60,000 nt of DNA from Takakia lepidozioides (GCA_030704615.1 CM060734.1:53152042-53212041); one strand, 5' to 3'; shown: positions 1 through 11,657, counted from the stretch's first letter. The notes: a model not told the origin generated them from the letters alone. Translations and numbers: made by a program.

Positions 1-1350
1 CCTTTCACTTCTCTAATGTAAAGCAAAAACTGGGGCCCGTGTGCCTCCTCCACGGCCCACTCCTTTGCTGACATAAGGTTTATTCGCCCTCCCACGGATT
101 TGGGCGTTTCTGACACTCGTAAAACCTCGCCACCATTCCCACATGGCAGCGTGACTACTCTCTTGCGGCCATCTATGACCGCTCCGGATTTGCTCAAAAA
201 GGTCATCCCCAAAATGAGATCCACTCCATCGATCTCGCAGATGGTGAAGTTCTCACGTCCCTCCCAACTCCCCAGTTGAAGGGGAACATCAATCGCCAAC
301 CTTGTCGCCAACTGTGGTTCTCCTTTGGCAGAACGCACCTCAATAGAGGCCCCCACGTCACTTGTCGGGAGTCCCAGCTTTTGTGCCGTTGCCGGTGTCA
401 TGAAGGAGTGCGACGCTCCTGTGTCCACCAACAACAACACATTAGTTCCGGATATTATCCCATCCACGAACAATAACTGACTCCCTTTTCGTAAGGCGCC
501 AGTTTCCTGATACAACTCACAAGAAAATTTGCCTATCTTGCAAGTCTTGGCGACCACCGCTTCCACCAAGCGACTGATGGTATCTTTTGACAGCTCCGTG
601 GTCGCCCGAGTCATGTTCAATTGCCGGGGCTTCGTGCACTTCTTGGCCATGTGCCCAGGCTCCCCGCAATTGAAACACACTCCATCAAAGGTCACATTCT
701 GTCCGCCATAAGCCGCTCCACCCGCTTTTCCTTTCGAAGCACCGGGTGCCGCCTTGACGTGTGAAGGCCCTCCCTTCGATTTCCACGTGCCAATGTCGCC
801 CCGTGGCCTATCCCACTTCTTTTCCGGTCGGAAGGAGTCACCTTCCCGCCGGGTCTTCTTGTGGTTCAGCTCCGTACGGCCTTGTCTCTCACCCCTAGGG
901 ACATCCGAGAAACATTCAGCCCTCTCAATTGCCTCGTTCAAAGTCTTGGGTGGCTTCTCCTCCAACTTCCGCCTGGCCCATGGGGCCAGTCCCGCCACAA
1001 AGTTGAAGACCATTTCTGGTTCTGCCATGTCCGCGACTTCGAGCAACAGCACATTGAAAGCCTGGACATACCCCCGAATGTCATCTGTTTGCTTCAAATT
1101 CCTCATCTTGTCCCGGGCAAGCCAGGACGCGTTGAGGGGCACAAACTGTCTCTTCATCAATTCCTTGAACCCACTCCAGTTCAAGGTTTCCGGGCTTGGA
1201 CCTCGGTCGTGAAGGCGTTTCTGCCACCATTGTTGAGCATAGCCCCTCAAATAGGTGGGAGCCACTTCCACCCGATCCTCGTCACTCAACTTGGCCGCCC
1301 GGAAGTACTGCTCTAGCTCCAGGAGCCAGGTGTTGAGTGCCTTCCATTTC
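1..1350 (-). CDS. Retrotransposon gag (C-terminal part) and aspartic protease, partial
   Basis: One open frame of about 450 codons runs from about 1350 down to the window edge without a stop. It encodes a gag capsid-like region with the YLRGYAQQWW segment, then a basic linker, then a zinc knuckle CFNCGEPGHMAKKC at 677-636, and then a retropepsin core LLLVDTGASHSFM with the catalytic Asp-Thr-Gly at about 425-414. Gag packages the element RNA in cytoplasmic particles, and the protease cleaves the polyprotein. The frame joins the upstream gag start only through frameshifts (see the next entry). The remaining pol is outside the window. Confidence 0.9.
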
Positions 1351-1695
1351 GGACGCCCTCGAAGGTGCCGGGTTCCTTAGGCTTCACCTTAAACTTTGCC
1401 TTAGTGGAAGTGGCATTAGCCGCCTTCAACACGTCTTTTAACGTCCCGCCAAACTGCGCCAACAACCCTTCCAAAAGGCTGCCGGCATGGGAGGCATCTC
1501 TTGGTTTGTCGGAGCTCTCAAGGATTCCTCGGGCTCCGACTCCTCGGATTCCTCCCGCTCTTGAGCGGCCTCGTTTTCGGAAACATGCATCGCTTCCTCA
1601 AACGGCCGCCTCGGTGACACGTCGCCCCTATCGGGCTCACCGGGATCATCATCTTTTGGGCCGTTCCGCTTTCGCTTCGGCTTGCCCGACCCCAT
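1351..1695 (-). pseudogene. Frameshifted N-terminal part of the same gag
   Basis: The ATG at 1695 opens a charged, low-complexity N-terminus beginning MGSGKPKRKRNG and rich in Glu and Ser. Reading must change frame at about 1490 and again at about 1350, where a run of A looks one base short, to reach the main gag frame. These are either real disabling indels or assembly errors. A programmed frameshift is unlikely because two shifts are needed within gag itself. Confidence 0.7.
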
Positions 1696-1736
1696 GATGA
1701 GGCCAATCCCAAGGACGATCGCGTACTGAACTCTAA

Positions 1737-1748
1737 GCTCTGATACCA
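1737..1748 (-). other. Retrotransposon primer-binding site (initiator tRNA-Met)
   Basis: The minus strand reads TGGTATCAGAGC, the standard plant primer-binding site complementary to the 3' end of initiator tRNA-Met. It lies two bases from the LTR end, as expected for the start of minus-strand DNA synthesis. Confidence 0.92.
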
Positions 1749-1750
1749 AG

Positions 1751-2463
1751 TGTCGCGCACCTCACTTCGGTAAGCTCCCCTTCAAGTCATAGTTACTCGC
1801 TTTGATGCGCGCGCCTGACTCCCAACCTGGCCGCCGGGCCAACTTGGAGCTTCGGCTGCTCACCGGGACATAACGGTCCCCCCTTCGCTTCCCTCTAAAC
1901 CCTCCACCTAATTGGGACTAGGAGAATTCCCTTTGGTAGATGGCAGTCCGGAACAGCTCCCCACTCTTTGGTCGCTTTCCGGCTCGCTCGCTTACTCACT
2001 AGTTTTTGGTCACCAACGGGCTTGCACCGTTCTCGGGGTTACTACTCCTATATATACTTCTGTAGCTGTCCGCGGGGGTTCCACAACCAGCCATGCCATT
2101 TTATGGCGAACCACCACGAAAACCCTCGACTCCGGTGATGAGTCTGGCCTGCTCACCACGGCCCCTATGGACCGTGATGAGTCCCAAGACTCCCCACGAC
2201 TCCCACCACGAGGTCTCCGCCCCCATGGTGAGTCCTATGCCACCCCCACTAAGTCCCACTAAGCTACCACCACCCCTTGTGGAGCCACCCCCACCGCAAC
2301 CCGGTGTGCGGGGCTCCACCTAGTGAGCGCCTCCGCTTCCCTGAGTGCCTTGGGCACTCAAGGGTGCTTCAGCCCCCCATACCTATCGCTGCCGCTGCCC
2401 CCACCACAGGGGCAGCCCTTCATGTGTCCCGACCCCCTGCCCTCAAGGCAAAGGGCCGCGACA
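1751..2463 (-). repeat. 5' LTR of the Ty3/gypsy element
   Basis: The inner end next to the primer-binding site is TGTCGCG (1751-1757). Its exact reverse complement CGCGACA occurs at 2457-2463, giving a 713 bp LTR with 7 bp terminal inverted repeats. The inner end is firm because it abuts the primer site. The outer end is inferred from the matching inverted repeat, and the 3' LTR is not in the window for comparison. A minus-strand TATA box lies inside. Confidence 0.75.
2049..2056 (-). promoter_or_regulatory. TATA box of the LTR promoter
   Basis: TATATATA lies near the middle of the proposed LTR. Minus-strand transcription would begin about 30 bases downstream (near 2015) and cross the primer-binding site into gag, as an LTR promoter should. 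Confidence 0.5.
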
Positions 2464-2466
2464 GGC

Positions 2467-2815
2467 CAAGTCTCAAAGCAAACCAAAATCATCTGGATGG
2501 CCAACCATCCGTTGAGCCATCGAATGAATTTCGATTGATCTGATATTAGTCCGGGACCTGTGAGAGGGTGTCTCAAACGTACTGGCAAAGTTTGGAAGCA
2601 AACAAAAATGATTTGGCTAGGCAACCATCCGTTCACCCGTTGAATGTATTCCGTTGGATCTACTATTGCTTTGGGACCTGTTGGACTGTGTTTCGCGTGC
2701 TCACGATTTTTTTTTCATTCGGTTTTTAAATGGGGCGTGTAATGTAGCCATATGCAACGTGCGTGCCAAATTTGGGAGCGAACATAATTCATTTGGACCC
2801 AAAACCATAGTTTCT
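2467..2815. repeat. Imperfect ~121 bp tandem repeat next to the LTR
   Basis: A unit beginning aagtctcaaagcaaac at 2467 recurs at 2588 as aagtttggaagcaaac, with matching blocks through aaccatccgtt and gggacctgt. A third, more diverged partial copy starts near 2769 (aaatttgggagcgaac). No coding potential is seen. It may be an older satellite or MITE remnant into which the LTR element inserted. Confidence 0.7.
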
Positions 2816-3174
2816 TCCTTGTTTTGCACTCCAAACTTGATTTGTGTTCAACTTCATGCACTCTTTATAGAGAGTTCTGCAATAGTGAGCGAAGAGAACA
2901 CTTTTTTCTTGGGGCATTTTTGATTGGTCTAAATTTTGGCGGGGGAGTAGTGGTAGGATGCTGGAAGCCGCAGAACAAAATTGAGCCAAAAACAAAATCG
3001 ATATGTGCCAGAATCCCCCAATGAAAGGCAGTGCAAACCTATTTATTGGCTTAAAATTATTTTAAATTCAATTACATTATGGAATGGCTTGGTGTCGATG
3101 GGGAGGCAAATGATTTCTTCGTCTGTTGACCAGCATAGCACTGTGGATTCATGAACAGGGAAGATGGGAGAAAA

Positions 3175-6100
3175 TCAATACCATGGCACGGGACGCGTCC
3201 GGTCTGGATGGGGGTGGCAATATCTGACGTGATCCGCGAAAGGGAGGATCCTAATTTTAAGAAGATAAGGGTGAACGAGCACAAAAAACCATTTCTCAAT
3301 ATCCTTGAACGGATTCAGGGATATTCTTGGTCGCTCACACCTCGGGCCACAGTAAGGTTCTAGGATTTCATCCTCTTCTTCCACATCTGGCAATATATGT
3401 GGATGGATTCCATCTCTGTGATGATTCTTGGACCAATTTGTTTTCGGCCAGAATCCCTCAAGAAGCTGAATGCGGTCGGGAGCTTCTGGAATTGGCTTAT
3501 CCAACTCGGTGAGAATGTTTCCCCAGTACTGGTCGTATTGTTCCATTCGACCACTGTGATGATCGTCAAGAATCATTCTTTTCGTCCAAAAATCCCTGTA
3601 TTTTTTTATTCCATTCTTAATGAATGACTATTTTTCGGAGGAGTCGTCCCCGACTCCCCAGATAGGTCTCCTTGGAATGGCGTCTGGGTCTCCTTCAGGG
3701 AGCTTCAGAGTCCCGTCAGGATTGGACTTCCACATCTTCATGCTATTGTTTGTTGGAAGCCAATCCGAATCAGTAGCAGACTTCTTGTACTTCATGACGG
3801 GCCAGCCCTCCGCATCCTTAAAAAAATAGAAGACGTGCATCTCCGAAATCCCAACCAATGCCTCCTTTCCATCCAAAGTATAGCCCTTGACAAAATTCTT
3901 GAAGTCGGGAACCTCCTGAATAATCTGTGGAATGAACTGCAGATCTTGCGAGGTCATAAAAGACCTCATCAAATCAGAAAGAATGTAGGTGCTTCATTCC
4001 TTCAGCTTCTTCGATAGGTAGCTGAAGAACCCGTCGATGTCATCATGGGTGTGTCCGACCATTAGGAACCCTAGCTGGATTTCTTCAAAAACATCTTTGG
4101 CAGTCAGGAGGGATAGAAAAACAAGCATCCATCTGTTCTTATTGTCCTTCGCAGAGTTGTCCATTTGCAAGTACAGTCTTCTCGGAAGTGGAAGAGCACC
4201 ATGTTTGTGTTCCGGCCTGCAGGGTTTAAGAGCATCCAAATATCTCGATTTACCTATTAAAAGTGATTCGAAAAACTCGTTTTGAAGTCGGTAATCGAAA
4301 ATGTTCCTTGACTCGCGACAGGTTGGCTTCACCAGCTGGCACATGCAACGTGCCAAAGAACCAATTGTAAAGTTTGAATTTCCCTTCCAGAACTCAAGAG
4401 AATACTGTCTGTAAGCTCCATCACTGTGTCCGTGCGTGACCATTTCCGTTAGTGAAACTGGAAGCTGACCCAATCCATAAATCATTTTAGTTGGAGTCTG
4501 TAGCCTTGGAACAGTTGTTTTCCTATGATCCATTTTGTCGTGAATAATACAGAGAAACTCCTCCGGAATCATAACAGACTCATTCCTCCAGCTATGGTAC
4601 AATCTTCTGCATGACTCTTGGTGCCTCAAATGTTTATCAAGCGCTCGTTTGTGTATCACATGTTCCGCACTTCTCTTGACAGACTTTTTGATCAGGTCCT
4701 TGAACATCTCACACTTCGTGCACTTCGCAAATGTACTCCCAGTTTTACGAACCTCCACGTTAGGAAATATCCGACTCCGGATGCGGCTAACAGCCGACTG
4801 CGAGACTCCTTCCAACCCGAAAAGTCTGTTGGTCTGTTACAATAAGGCAGGGTGAGGAAAAGAACGTCCACTGGACAGTGGAAGCTAGAGCCACAGTCGA
4901 AAGAGACAAAATCAAATGGAGGATCATCCACATTGAATCAGAAAAATCTTCCAGGAAATAAATTGAAGAATGGAGATTTCATACCTCGTTGGACTCGTCT
5001 CATATTCGCTTCCAGTTCATTTCAGGTGGTAAGACTCTCAAAGTATCCCTCCTTCCCTTCCCAATGCATCTTGTCTTATGGGGCATGAGGTCAGTATTTC
5101 CGTTGACAATGGACATAATGTTACCCTCTGCCTGAAGCGTCCTTGGGCGTGGCCTCTTCACTCCACGGTTCCCATGGAGACTTGACAACCAACCCTGTTT
5201 ACATAACTTTTTGTACTCCATGTATGTGGACCTGCCAATTCCATGAATTGTCCACCAAGCAGTCTCACATACATCCACACCCTCAATCATAACGTATGCC
5301 ATGCGAGAGGTCCCTTCCAGCATGTGAAATCGTTTCGAAACATTCAGTCCGTGTTCTCTCGTCTCATTGAAAGTGGATCCCCAAAACAAAGTACGGATAG
5401 CCAAGGTTTTTCGAAATATTGACAGCAGTGAAGTCTGCAGCAAGGTTTGCTGCTCACGGACCGGACTTCCTCCAGAGTAAGATTCTTCATTATTTTTTTG
5501 GAGTGTTCCAAATCTCGATCCCTCTTTTTTCTCATAAAATGCCGATATGCCGCTTTCTTCACACCTGCCTCGTGATCTTCGTACAAGATATTGTCAAAGG
5601 ATCTAATAAAATTCTCCAGATCATTTGAGAGTAGTCTCCCACTTTCCAAAAGTCATGTTTTTATTAAAGGCCATTTTACAAGAGACATCAAAGATCCAGA
5701 ACCTCCAGAAAGTATTCTGGTGACAAGAACTCCAACATCGTCCTCTCTCAGTTTGTCATAGAGGATCACCTCGTCCGGAATGCAAGCTTGAATCCTCCCC
5801 TCGAATAGTGCACCCCCATCATCACCCAACAGTACGCACTGCAAGTTTCTCCAGTTGTTTCTTCCGAGTCCTCCGCTCGGATTCCTGGAACTCTTCGATG
5901 GTCTGTGGTTTGATTCATCCTCGTCGACGTCAGAATTCTCGGCAGTATCTCTTGTCTCCGGCATAAAATCAGGATTCTTGTCATGCCCTCCTTGATACTC
6001 GTTATTCTCCGCAAGAACTTCACCAACATTCCACATCACCGGGGTCCCAATGGCCTCCTTCAAGGTGTTAGCATCCATATGTCCATAAGGAAGAGGACAT

Positions 6101-6306
6101 AATGAGTGTGCTTCATCACATGAGATGAGAACCACTGAAATGGTTGAGGAAGATAATTGTTGTCCATGACAGGTCCCAACCCCGGAGACATTAAGGCAGT
6201 CCCTAGTGGTTACTGGAGATGAGGACCCGGGAAGAGTAAGAAACACTCTTTGACCCGTCTCTAAGATCATGATCACCGGAACCTCCACTGCACATTCGAG
6301 GTTCAA
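3175..6306 (-). pseudogene. DUF7869-type transposon-derived gene, decayed
   Basis: Four collinear blocks on the minus strand look like exons of one gene. The block 6306-5344 has an acidic middle. The block 5443-5000 contains the segment VCETAWWTIHGIG. The block 4815-3994 holds the core with LQMDNSAKDNKNRW and, further on, FLMVGHTHDDIDGFFSYLS. The C-terminal part runs to 3175. The GHTHDDID core is characteristic of the plant DUF7869 family, which occurs on repetitive elements and is probably transposase-derived with an RNase-H-like fold (inferred). Three in-frame TGA codons interrupt it (near 5652, 5000 and 3994), and apparent introns separate the blocks. The codons listed as starts of the blocks are TTG, so no true ATG start is assigned. 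The copy is probably inactive. Confidence 0.65.
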
Positions 6307-6494
6307 GAAACTGGAAACCCCTCCGTGACGACTTTACTAACAGTAATAAGCAGTATGAGTGAAGACTATATTCAGAGATGAATCAATTCAATAAAAGGAA
6401 ATACACTCGCGTATGAACGTTTCAGAGAAGTAGAATAGAAATGGAATTGTTGTTTGGTCTGGAACATGTCATTTGAAGATTGTGTCTAATTATA

Positions 6495-6520
6495 TAACCT
6501 CCACTGTACAGTGGAGGTTA
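6495..6520. repeat. 26 bp perfect palindrome with dispersed relatives
   Basis: Positions 6495-6520 form a perfect palindrome centred on GTAC (half-site TAACCTCCACTGT). Related half-sites occur at 6280-6294, 6623-6638 (ACTGTCCAGTGGAGGT), 4861-4877 and, inverted, at 8364-8380. All lie inside or beside the decayed transposon. They could be transposase-binding sites or remnants of its ends. Confidence 0.75.
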
Positions 6521-6961
6521 GATGAGATACAAATGAAAAAGTCGGACGGATGAATATTAGTGGATGAACATGGTTACATGGATGAATAATTGTAATGACG
6601 GATGGATGTGAGCATTGACGCGACTGTCCAGTGGAGGTCCATGACTTGAGGTATAATGAAATACAGAAATCGGAGAGTATTGGACTGTAATTTCTAAACA
6701 TGCAAATGACAAATAAGTAGATTTTCCTGTAGAGTATCGAAAACACATAGATGTCTTAACATTTTCTACGGGTGAAAATGTAGTTCACACGAGAGATTAT
6801 GGAAATTCAGAGAGTTACACCTGCGATGGCCGCAGAGGTACAAGATGCTCAAAGAGGTGCAGTATGGGAAGCGAGGTGGGAGATGACCAGAGAGGTGCGG
6901 GAAATACAATCTGCAAGTGAGAGGTATGGAGATAGAAGTTTGAACAGTTTGCACTCAGACC

Positions 6962-6969
6962 TTATATAG
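6962..6969 (-). promoter_or_regulatory. TATA box upstream of the DUF7869-type gene
   Basis: On the minus strand this reads CTATATAA, about 650 bases upstream of the first recognised coding block. It is a plausible core promoter for that gene. The leader between may contain an intron. Confidence 0.4.
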
Positions 6970-7697
6970 AGGTGGAAACCAGGTTGCCCACTGGAACTCC
7001 TCCAATGGGATAGTGCGATACATTGTCTCCCGGATCGATTTCCGTCGCCGTTGATATCTGATATGGCCACAATCAAACGGTTCTGGATGGTGCAGGAGTG
7101 CACTCTTTGACCGATTTCGGAAAAGAGTGTCCTTTACTGGTAGATCCCTAAGTAACAATTATGATGCTAGAAAGATAATGGCCGATAACGGTGGTTCAAT
7201 GGTCTCGCACTCGTGCTTATAAAGCAGTACGTATTTCGCATTCAATGCTGTCCAAGTGGATGATGGCCTGACGCCGATGACAAGCGTTTCATGAAATCGT
7301 GCAGCTATGACACTCAGCCGAGAATGCGGCAGGTGTAAATGAGTGACAGAGGAAATATTCCAAGCCTTAATCCGCCGAATGTAGACATGGTCAGGAGCAA
7401 TAATTCCCAGCGGCAAAACGCCGCAAGAGGATCTGACTTGTACATTTCATTTATCGTCACGTGTGGGGTATGGGAAATATCCCACGGGGTTATAATTGAT
7501 GATCATGTGCAAGGGGTCATTAACGTCATATTTTCTCGTTCATTCATCTGTTTTTTCATTTCATCTAGTCATTCGTAAAATGGATTGATAGAATGGAAAG
7601 GATGAATTGGATGATATTTGCATGGATATTGGATGCAACACGCGCGACCATTCGATTTCGAAAGGACGCGATGGTTCAGATCCTTTGCGACGGCACC

Positions 7698-8275
7698 ATA
7701 TAAGGGGTGTGGTCGTTCAGCCCACCCTTTCGCCACTCCATTGTGTACGCGGAAGCGGTAAGACCGACTAGCGCTAGAATAGAGAGAGTTTTGAAGAGCG
7801 AAGAGCAGAGACTGTGTTGTGCAGGGTGCCGTGAGAGCTGAGAGAAGAGAGCGTGCAGTTCAGTGCATCGTGAGAGTGCAGTGGAGGAAAGGAAGCAGAC
7901 AGCGGATTCAAGTGCAGACAGGAGACGGGAAGGAAGTAGAGCGTAAGGGAGAGCGGAGCGGTGGAAGCTTAAGGGTCAGGCGTTTCAGGTGGAGACCGAG
8001 AAAAGGTGGTAACCCAACAGACTTGGAAAGGTATAGGGACTATTGGTCAAAACTTTGGGAGTATAACTCAATGGATCCACGTGAACAATGTTGTGTGGAC
8101 AATGCCTCCACGAAAAAATATGACAAGGAATAGCACTAGGAGAATTACTGCCGCCGAAGCAGTGAAGGCGCGCGCTAATTTGGAAGAGGCTAATCAACAG
8201 TCAGAAAACAAGTCGTGCGAGCGAGTTCCAGACCAAGGACATATTGTTGAGGTCAACTCCAGTATTTCGATTTAA
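7698..8275 (+). other. Divergent promoter and possible first exon
   Basis: A plus-strand TATA (ATATAA, 7698-7703) is followed by a purine-rich leader and an ATG at 8102. The ATG opens a 57-codon basic frame beginning MPPRKNMTRNSTRR and ending at 8275. No family is recognised. Its back-to-back position with the minus-strand promoter at 6962 suggests the second gene of a two-gene DNA transposon, whose remaining exons are not visible. It could equally be an unrelated fragment. Confidence 0.3.
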
Positions 8276-8380
8276 GAATTTTTTTTTTTTTCTCTATATG
8301 GTCTTTCTTGTTTGCGTTGGGGGATCCTTTTTGTTATCTTCTTATGTCGCACTGAACCTCAAATGTCCAGTGGACGTTCT

Positions 8381-9179
8381 CGTCATTTGTTTCTGGTTTG
8401 CTGGATGCTGGCCTGCTGTACGTCCTGGTCAACAAAGATGACCCTGTGGGGGAGTTTCGCCTACATAACATATAGATCACAAGAACAAAATGGGCGGGCA
8501 CGACCATTGGAGTCTTCAATTCGGTCAAAGAGGTTTTTAACAACGGAAGAAAATAACTCATTTCCAGTCATTCTCTGAAACATTGGACTTGCTTTTCGCA
8601 TAACCAATTCTCCCACTGAAGTCTCCCACTAGGAGGAGCCTTACTCAATCGTTGTTGACATACAGTTTTTCAATTTGCCAGTCCTCAAGTTTTTCCTATG
8701 AGGTTTTCCTCCATTTTCCCTCTAAGCTCTACGACTTTTCTGCACCAAATTTTCATTTCATTTCATTTTCATACTTCTCATCTTTGGCCCTGGTTTAAGA
8801 GGGAATTTCACATGTCCTTTTCCGTTGTTCAAATTTTAAGCAATTTTTATTTCTCATAGTTTTTATTTGGTGGTCTGACTTTTTATCCTCTCTCATGTTT
8901 TCTTCAGATCCATTTTCTCCTATGAGATCCAGGCGTCTCCCAAAAGTCGTTATATAACGCCATTTTCTTTCCAAATCTATTCATACCATAACCATAATCA
9001 TTATGGTTATTGAAATGTCTTCTCCCTTCACATTTGCGCTAGCTTTTTTCTTTGTTTTGGATTGACATGCATTTAGGCATGTTACAGTTTGGGTGAAAAC
9101 AGGCTGAAATGTGTTTAAGGTGCCTTCATTAGCAGTGCCTTGTTCTATCAATTGTGCTGTTGCCGCTTATGTTTCCAGT
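8381..9179. other. Intergenic, nothing recognised
   Basis: AT-rich and T-rich sequence without an open frame of convincing length, RNA gene or clear repeat. Confidence 0.6.
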
Positions 9180-9365
9180 TGACCATCTACCCACGCAGAT
9201 TTCTTGTAGCTATTGATCCACAGGGAATCAGAATTAATCTTACATCTGAAACCCGGTCCTCTTTGATGAATCTGGACCTCTATCCCTAGTCTTTCAGCTA
9301 TCCCTGCCTAACAGTCCTTCAGCTCACACTGACAACGTGAAGTTCTTCCAACAAATACCCCAACC
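9180..9365 (-). repeat. Copy of a LINE-associated repeat family
   Basis: The minus strand of this block resembles the minus strand of 10250-10500 and the plus strand of 12830-13020: shared runs cover a region reading gtccagattcatc and then gatcaatagctacaagaaa. The best-preserved copy at 12.9 kb continues into a reverse-transcriptase C-terminal tail, so this is probably a 5'-truncated non-LTR retroelement fragment. Confidence 0.6.
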
Positions 9366-10249
9366 CTAATGATGAGAGGGCAAAACAGACTGCCAAAAGG
9401 TTGAAGAAGGTGCGCTCACCACATTGTCCTTGACCTTGTGTCAGGGAATAAACCACAATCAGTCTCTTACATGTTTCCATGCTGGTACTCCACAAGCTGT
9501 GGATAGCCCTGTACATGTCTCTCTGTCGCGTTATCTCTTGGCCTTTGACAATGTTTGAGGGCCGTTTGTGCCTCTACTCCACAACTGTGGGTACTACCGT
9601 GTGTCAGCAGCTCCTCCCCACTCTCAACCTGCATGTACAGAACAGATGTTTAAAGGGCAATAAACACAGTGCTAAAAGCTGAAGGGCCTAAGCACACTCC
9701 TAACACAACCATAACAATCAAAGCCCGCACTTATCTATTCAATCAATCTCAGTTCATCGATTTCTTGAAAGTCAGCTATTATACTTGGCAACACATATGT
9801 CCTAACTTCAACATATCCTTGTTAAAGCAAAACTGCCTATGCCTCAGTGCATTGTTGCTCCTGACTTGTCATTTGGGCAGTAAAATGACATCGACTGCAC
9901 TATATCCCTAGCATCGTATCGTATATTTCTCATACACAAATATTCACAACCAAAACCCTACACCATTAACAACAACATGATGCATCTTATTCCAAAGATT
10001 TGTGCAATACATGTCCAGGAGCACTGTGCGCTGGAAGCAAAAATGTCTCGCCGGAAGGGCCACGGCATTGACGATGAGGAACATTGCTATAGAACAGGGT
10101 ATGATCATTATCTCGCATGGTACTGATAAATTCAACCCTCTGTCTGGCACTTGCTGCCAGTCTCTTCTTCCATATCCTCCCATCATGCAGTCAGTAAAGT
10201 CTGTCCATTAATAGTGGTCACACCCACAAACAACAAGAAACTGAAGTTG
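9366..10249. other. Intergenic, nothing recognised
   Basis: No supported gene. Two small opposing ORFs around 9.95-10.2 kb overlap each other and match no known family by eye. Confidence 0.55.
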
Positions 10250-10552
10250 AAATGGATGATGTCTTCCCCACTGTGCCTTGTATGTGCTTTGAATAACACA
10301 AATCATTGACAGGGAATCATAAGTAATCTTGTGCTTGAAATCTGGCCCTCTTGGATGAATCTGGACCCACTCTCTATCCCTGCTCCTTCGGCTATCTCTG
10401 CCTCTGCACAAATCATGCACACATCCTTGCCTTGCTCCTAGCAGCTGACAATGACAGCTTAGATTTGTTCCAGCAAACACCCTAACCCTACTTATGCTGA
10501 CTTGTGCTTCCAACAGGCCTTCACTTTTTTGCACCAAAGAGCTAACTTGCAT
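10250..10552 (-). mobile_element. LINE-related fragment, minus copy
   Basis: The minus-strand translation contains WVQIHPRGPDFKHKITYDSL, which matches the plus-strand copy at 12920-12990 (WVQIHPRGSDFKHKITYDSL) almost residue for residue. It follows the PPR relic at 10569-11657 in the same order as at 12.1-13.1 kb, so PPR relic and LINE fragment were duplicated together and inverted. Confidence 0.7.
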
Positions 10553-10568
10553 AATTCAACCTGAAAAT

Positions 10569-11657
10569 TTAGGGACGACTCTGATAACAGGGAAAACAGG
10601 CTGAAATGTGTTGAAGAAGGTGCTCATAGGTCTCCAAAGCCTCCATCCCGCGCCCTTGCTGTGCATATCTTGCAGTCATCGCACTCCACGACACCACATC
10701 TCGTTCAGCCATACTATTGAACACTCCCTTTGCATCCTCAATGCACCCACATTTTATATACATGTCCACGAGAGTACTGTTCAGAATGACATCGGGTACG
10801 ATTCCAGCTCTGACAAGTCACCATGGATCTCTTTGCCCTTTTCCAAGGCTGCCAGGCTTGCACATGCATTGCAAATGCCATCAAACGTGATGTGGTCGGG
10901 CTTCACCCCTTCCGCCATCATTTGATCATAGGTCTCCAAAGCCTCCTTCCCGCGGCCTTGGTGTGCATACCCCGCAAGCATCGTGTTCCACGACAACACA
11001 TCTCGTTCAGCCATACTGTTGAAAACTCCCTTCGCATCCTCGATGCACCCACATTTCGCATACATGTCCACGAGTGTATTGTTCAGAATGATGTCGGGTA
11101 CAATTCCAGCTCTGATGATATCACCTTTGCCCTTTTCCAGGGTTGCCAGGCTCGCACACTCATTGCATATACAAACGAACGTGACCGGGTCTGGCTTTAC
11201 CCCTTCCCGCATCGTTTGCTCATAGGTCTCCAATGCCTCCATCCCGCATCCATGCTGAAGATTATCCAGCGATCATCACACTCCAGGACACGACATTTCG
11301 TTCAGCCATATTCTCAAACACTCCATTTGTATCCTCAATACTGCCACATTTGGCATACATGTCTCCGAGGATATTGTCCAGAATGACATCGGGTACAATT
11401 CCAAATTTGACAATGGCACCATGGACCTTCCAGGGCTGCCAGGCCCGCACACGCATTGCAAACACAACCCGGTCTGGCTTCACCCCTTCCCGCATTATTT
11501 GCTCATACGTCTCCGAAGCCTCTATACCACGCCCCCGATGTGCATATCCTTGCCCTTCCTGCATCATTTGCTCAAGAACAGGTCTCAAAGTCTTTATCCC
11601 ACGCCCTTGTATTGTATATCATGCGATCATGGCATTCCATGACACAAGTTGTCGCTG
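10569..11657 (-). pseudogene. PPR (PLS-class) pseudogene
   Basis: At least three ~100-residue PLS-type repeat blocks are readable, with segments such as [38 protein letters not shown] and ACASLAALEKGKEIHGD. They fall in different frames (blocks 11588-11262, 11242-10781 and 10769-10569). No organelle-targeting N-terminus, E domain or DYW domain is present. In intact relatives such proteins bind organelle transcripts in a sequence-specific way. This copy is clearly dead and forms one arm of the inverted duplication with 12.14-12.74 kb. Confidence 0.85.

Larger units (their letters stand above)
1..2463 (-). mobile_element. Ty3/gypsy LTR retrotransposon, 5' part, cut by window edge
   Basis: Read on the minus strand the element runs LTR (2463-1751), a two-base spacer, a primer-binding site (1748-1737), gag (from the ATG at 1695), a CCHC zinc knuckle and an aspartic protease, and then leaves the window at position 1. 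The order gag-CCHC-protease and the tRNA-Met-type primer site are typical of plant Ty3/gypsy elements. Reverse transcriptase, integrase and the 3' LTR would lie to the left of the window. The long open gag-protease frame suggests a fairly young copy, although two frameshifts occur near the gag start. The plus-strand ORFs in this interval are shadows. Confidence 0.9.

Noticed and set aside
276-1697. Several plus-strand ORFs of 60-152 codons at the left edge
   Set aside because: They are antisense shadows of the minus-strand gag-protease frame, which has clear CCHC and DTGA motifs.
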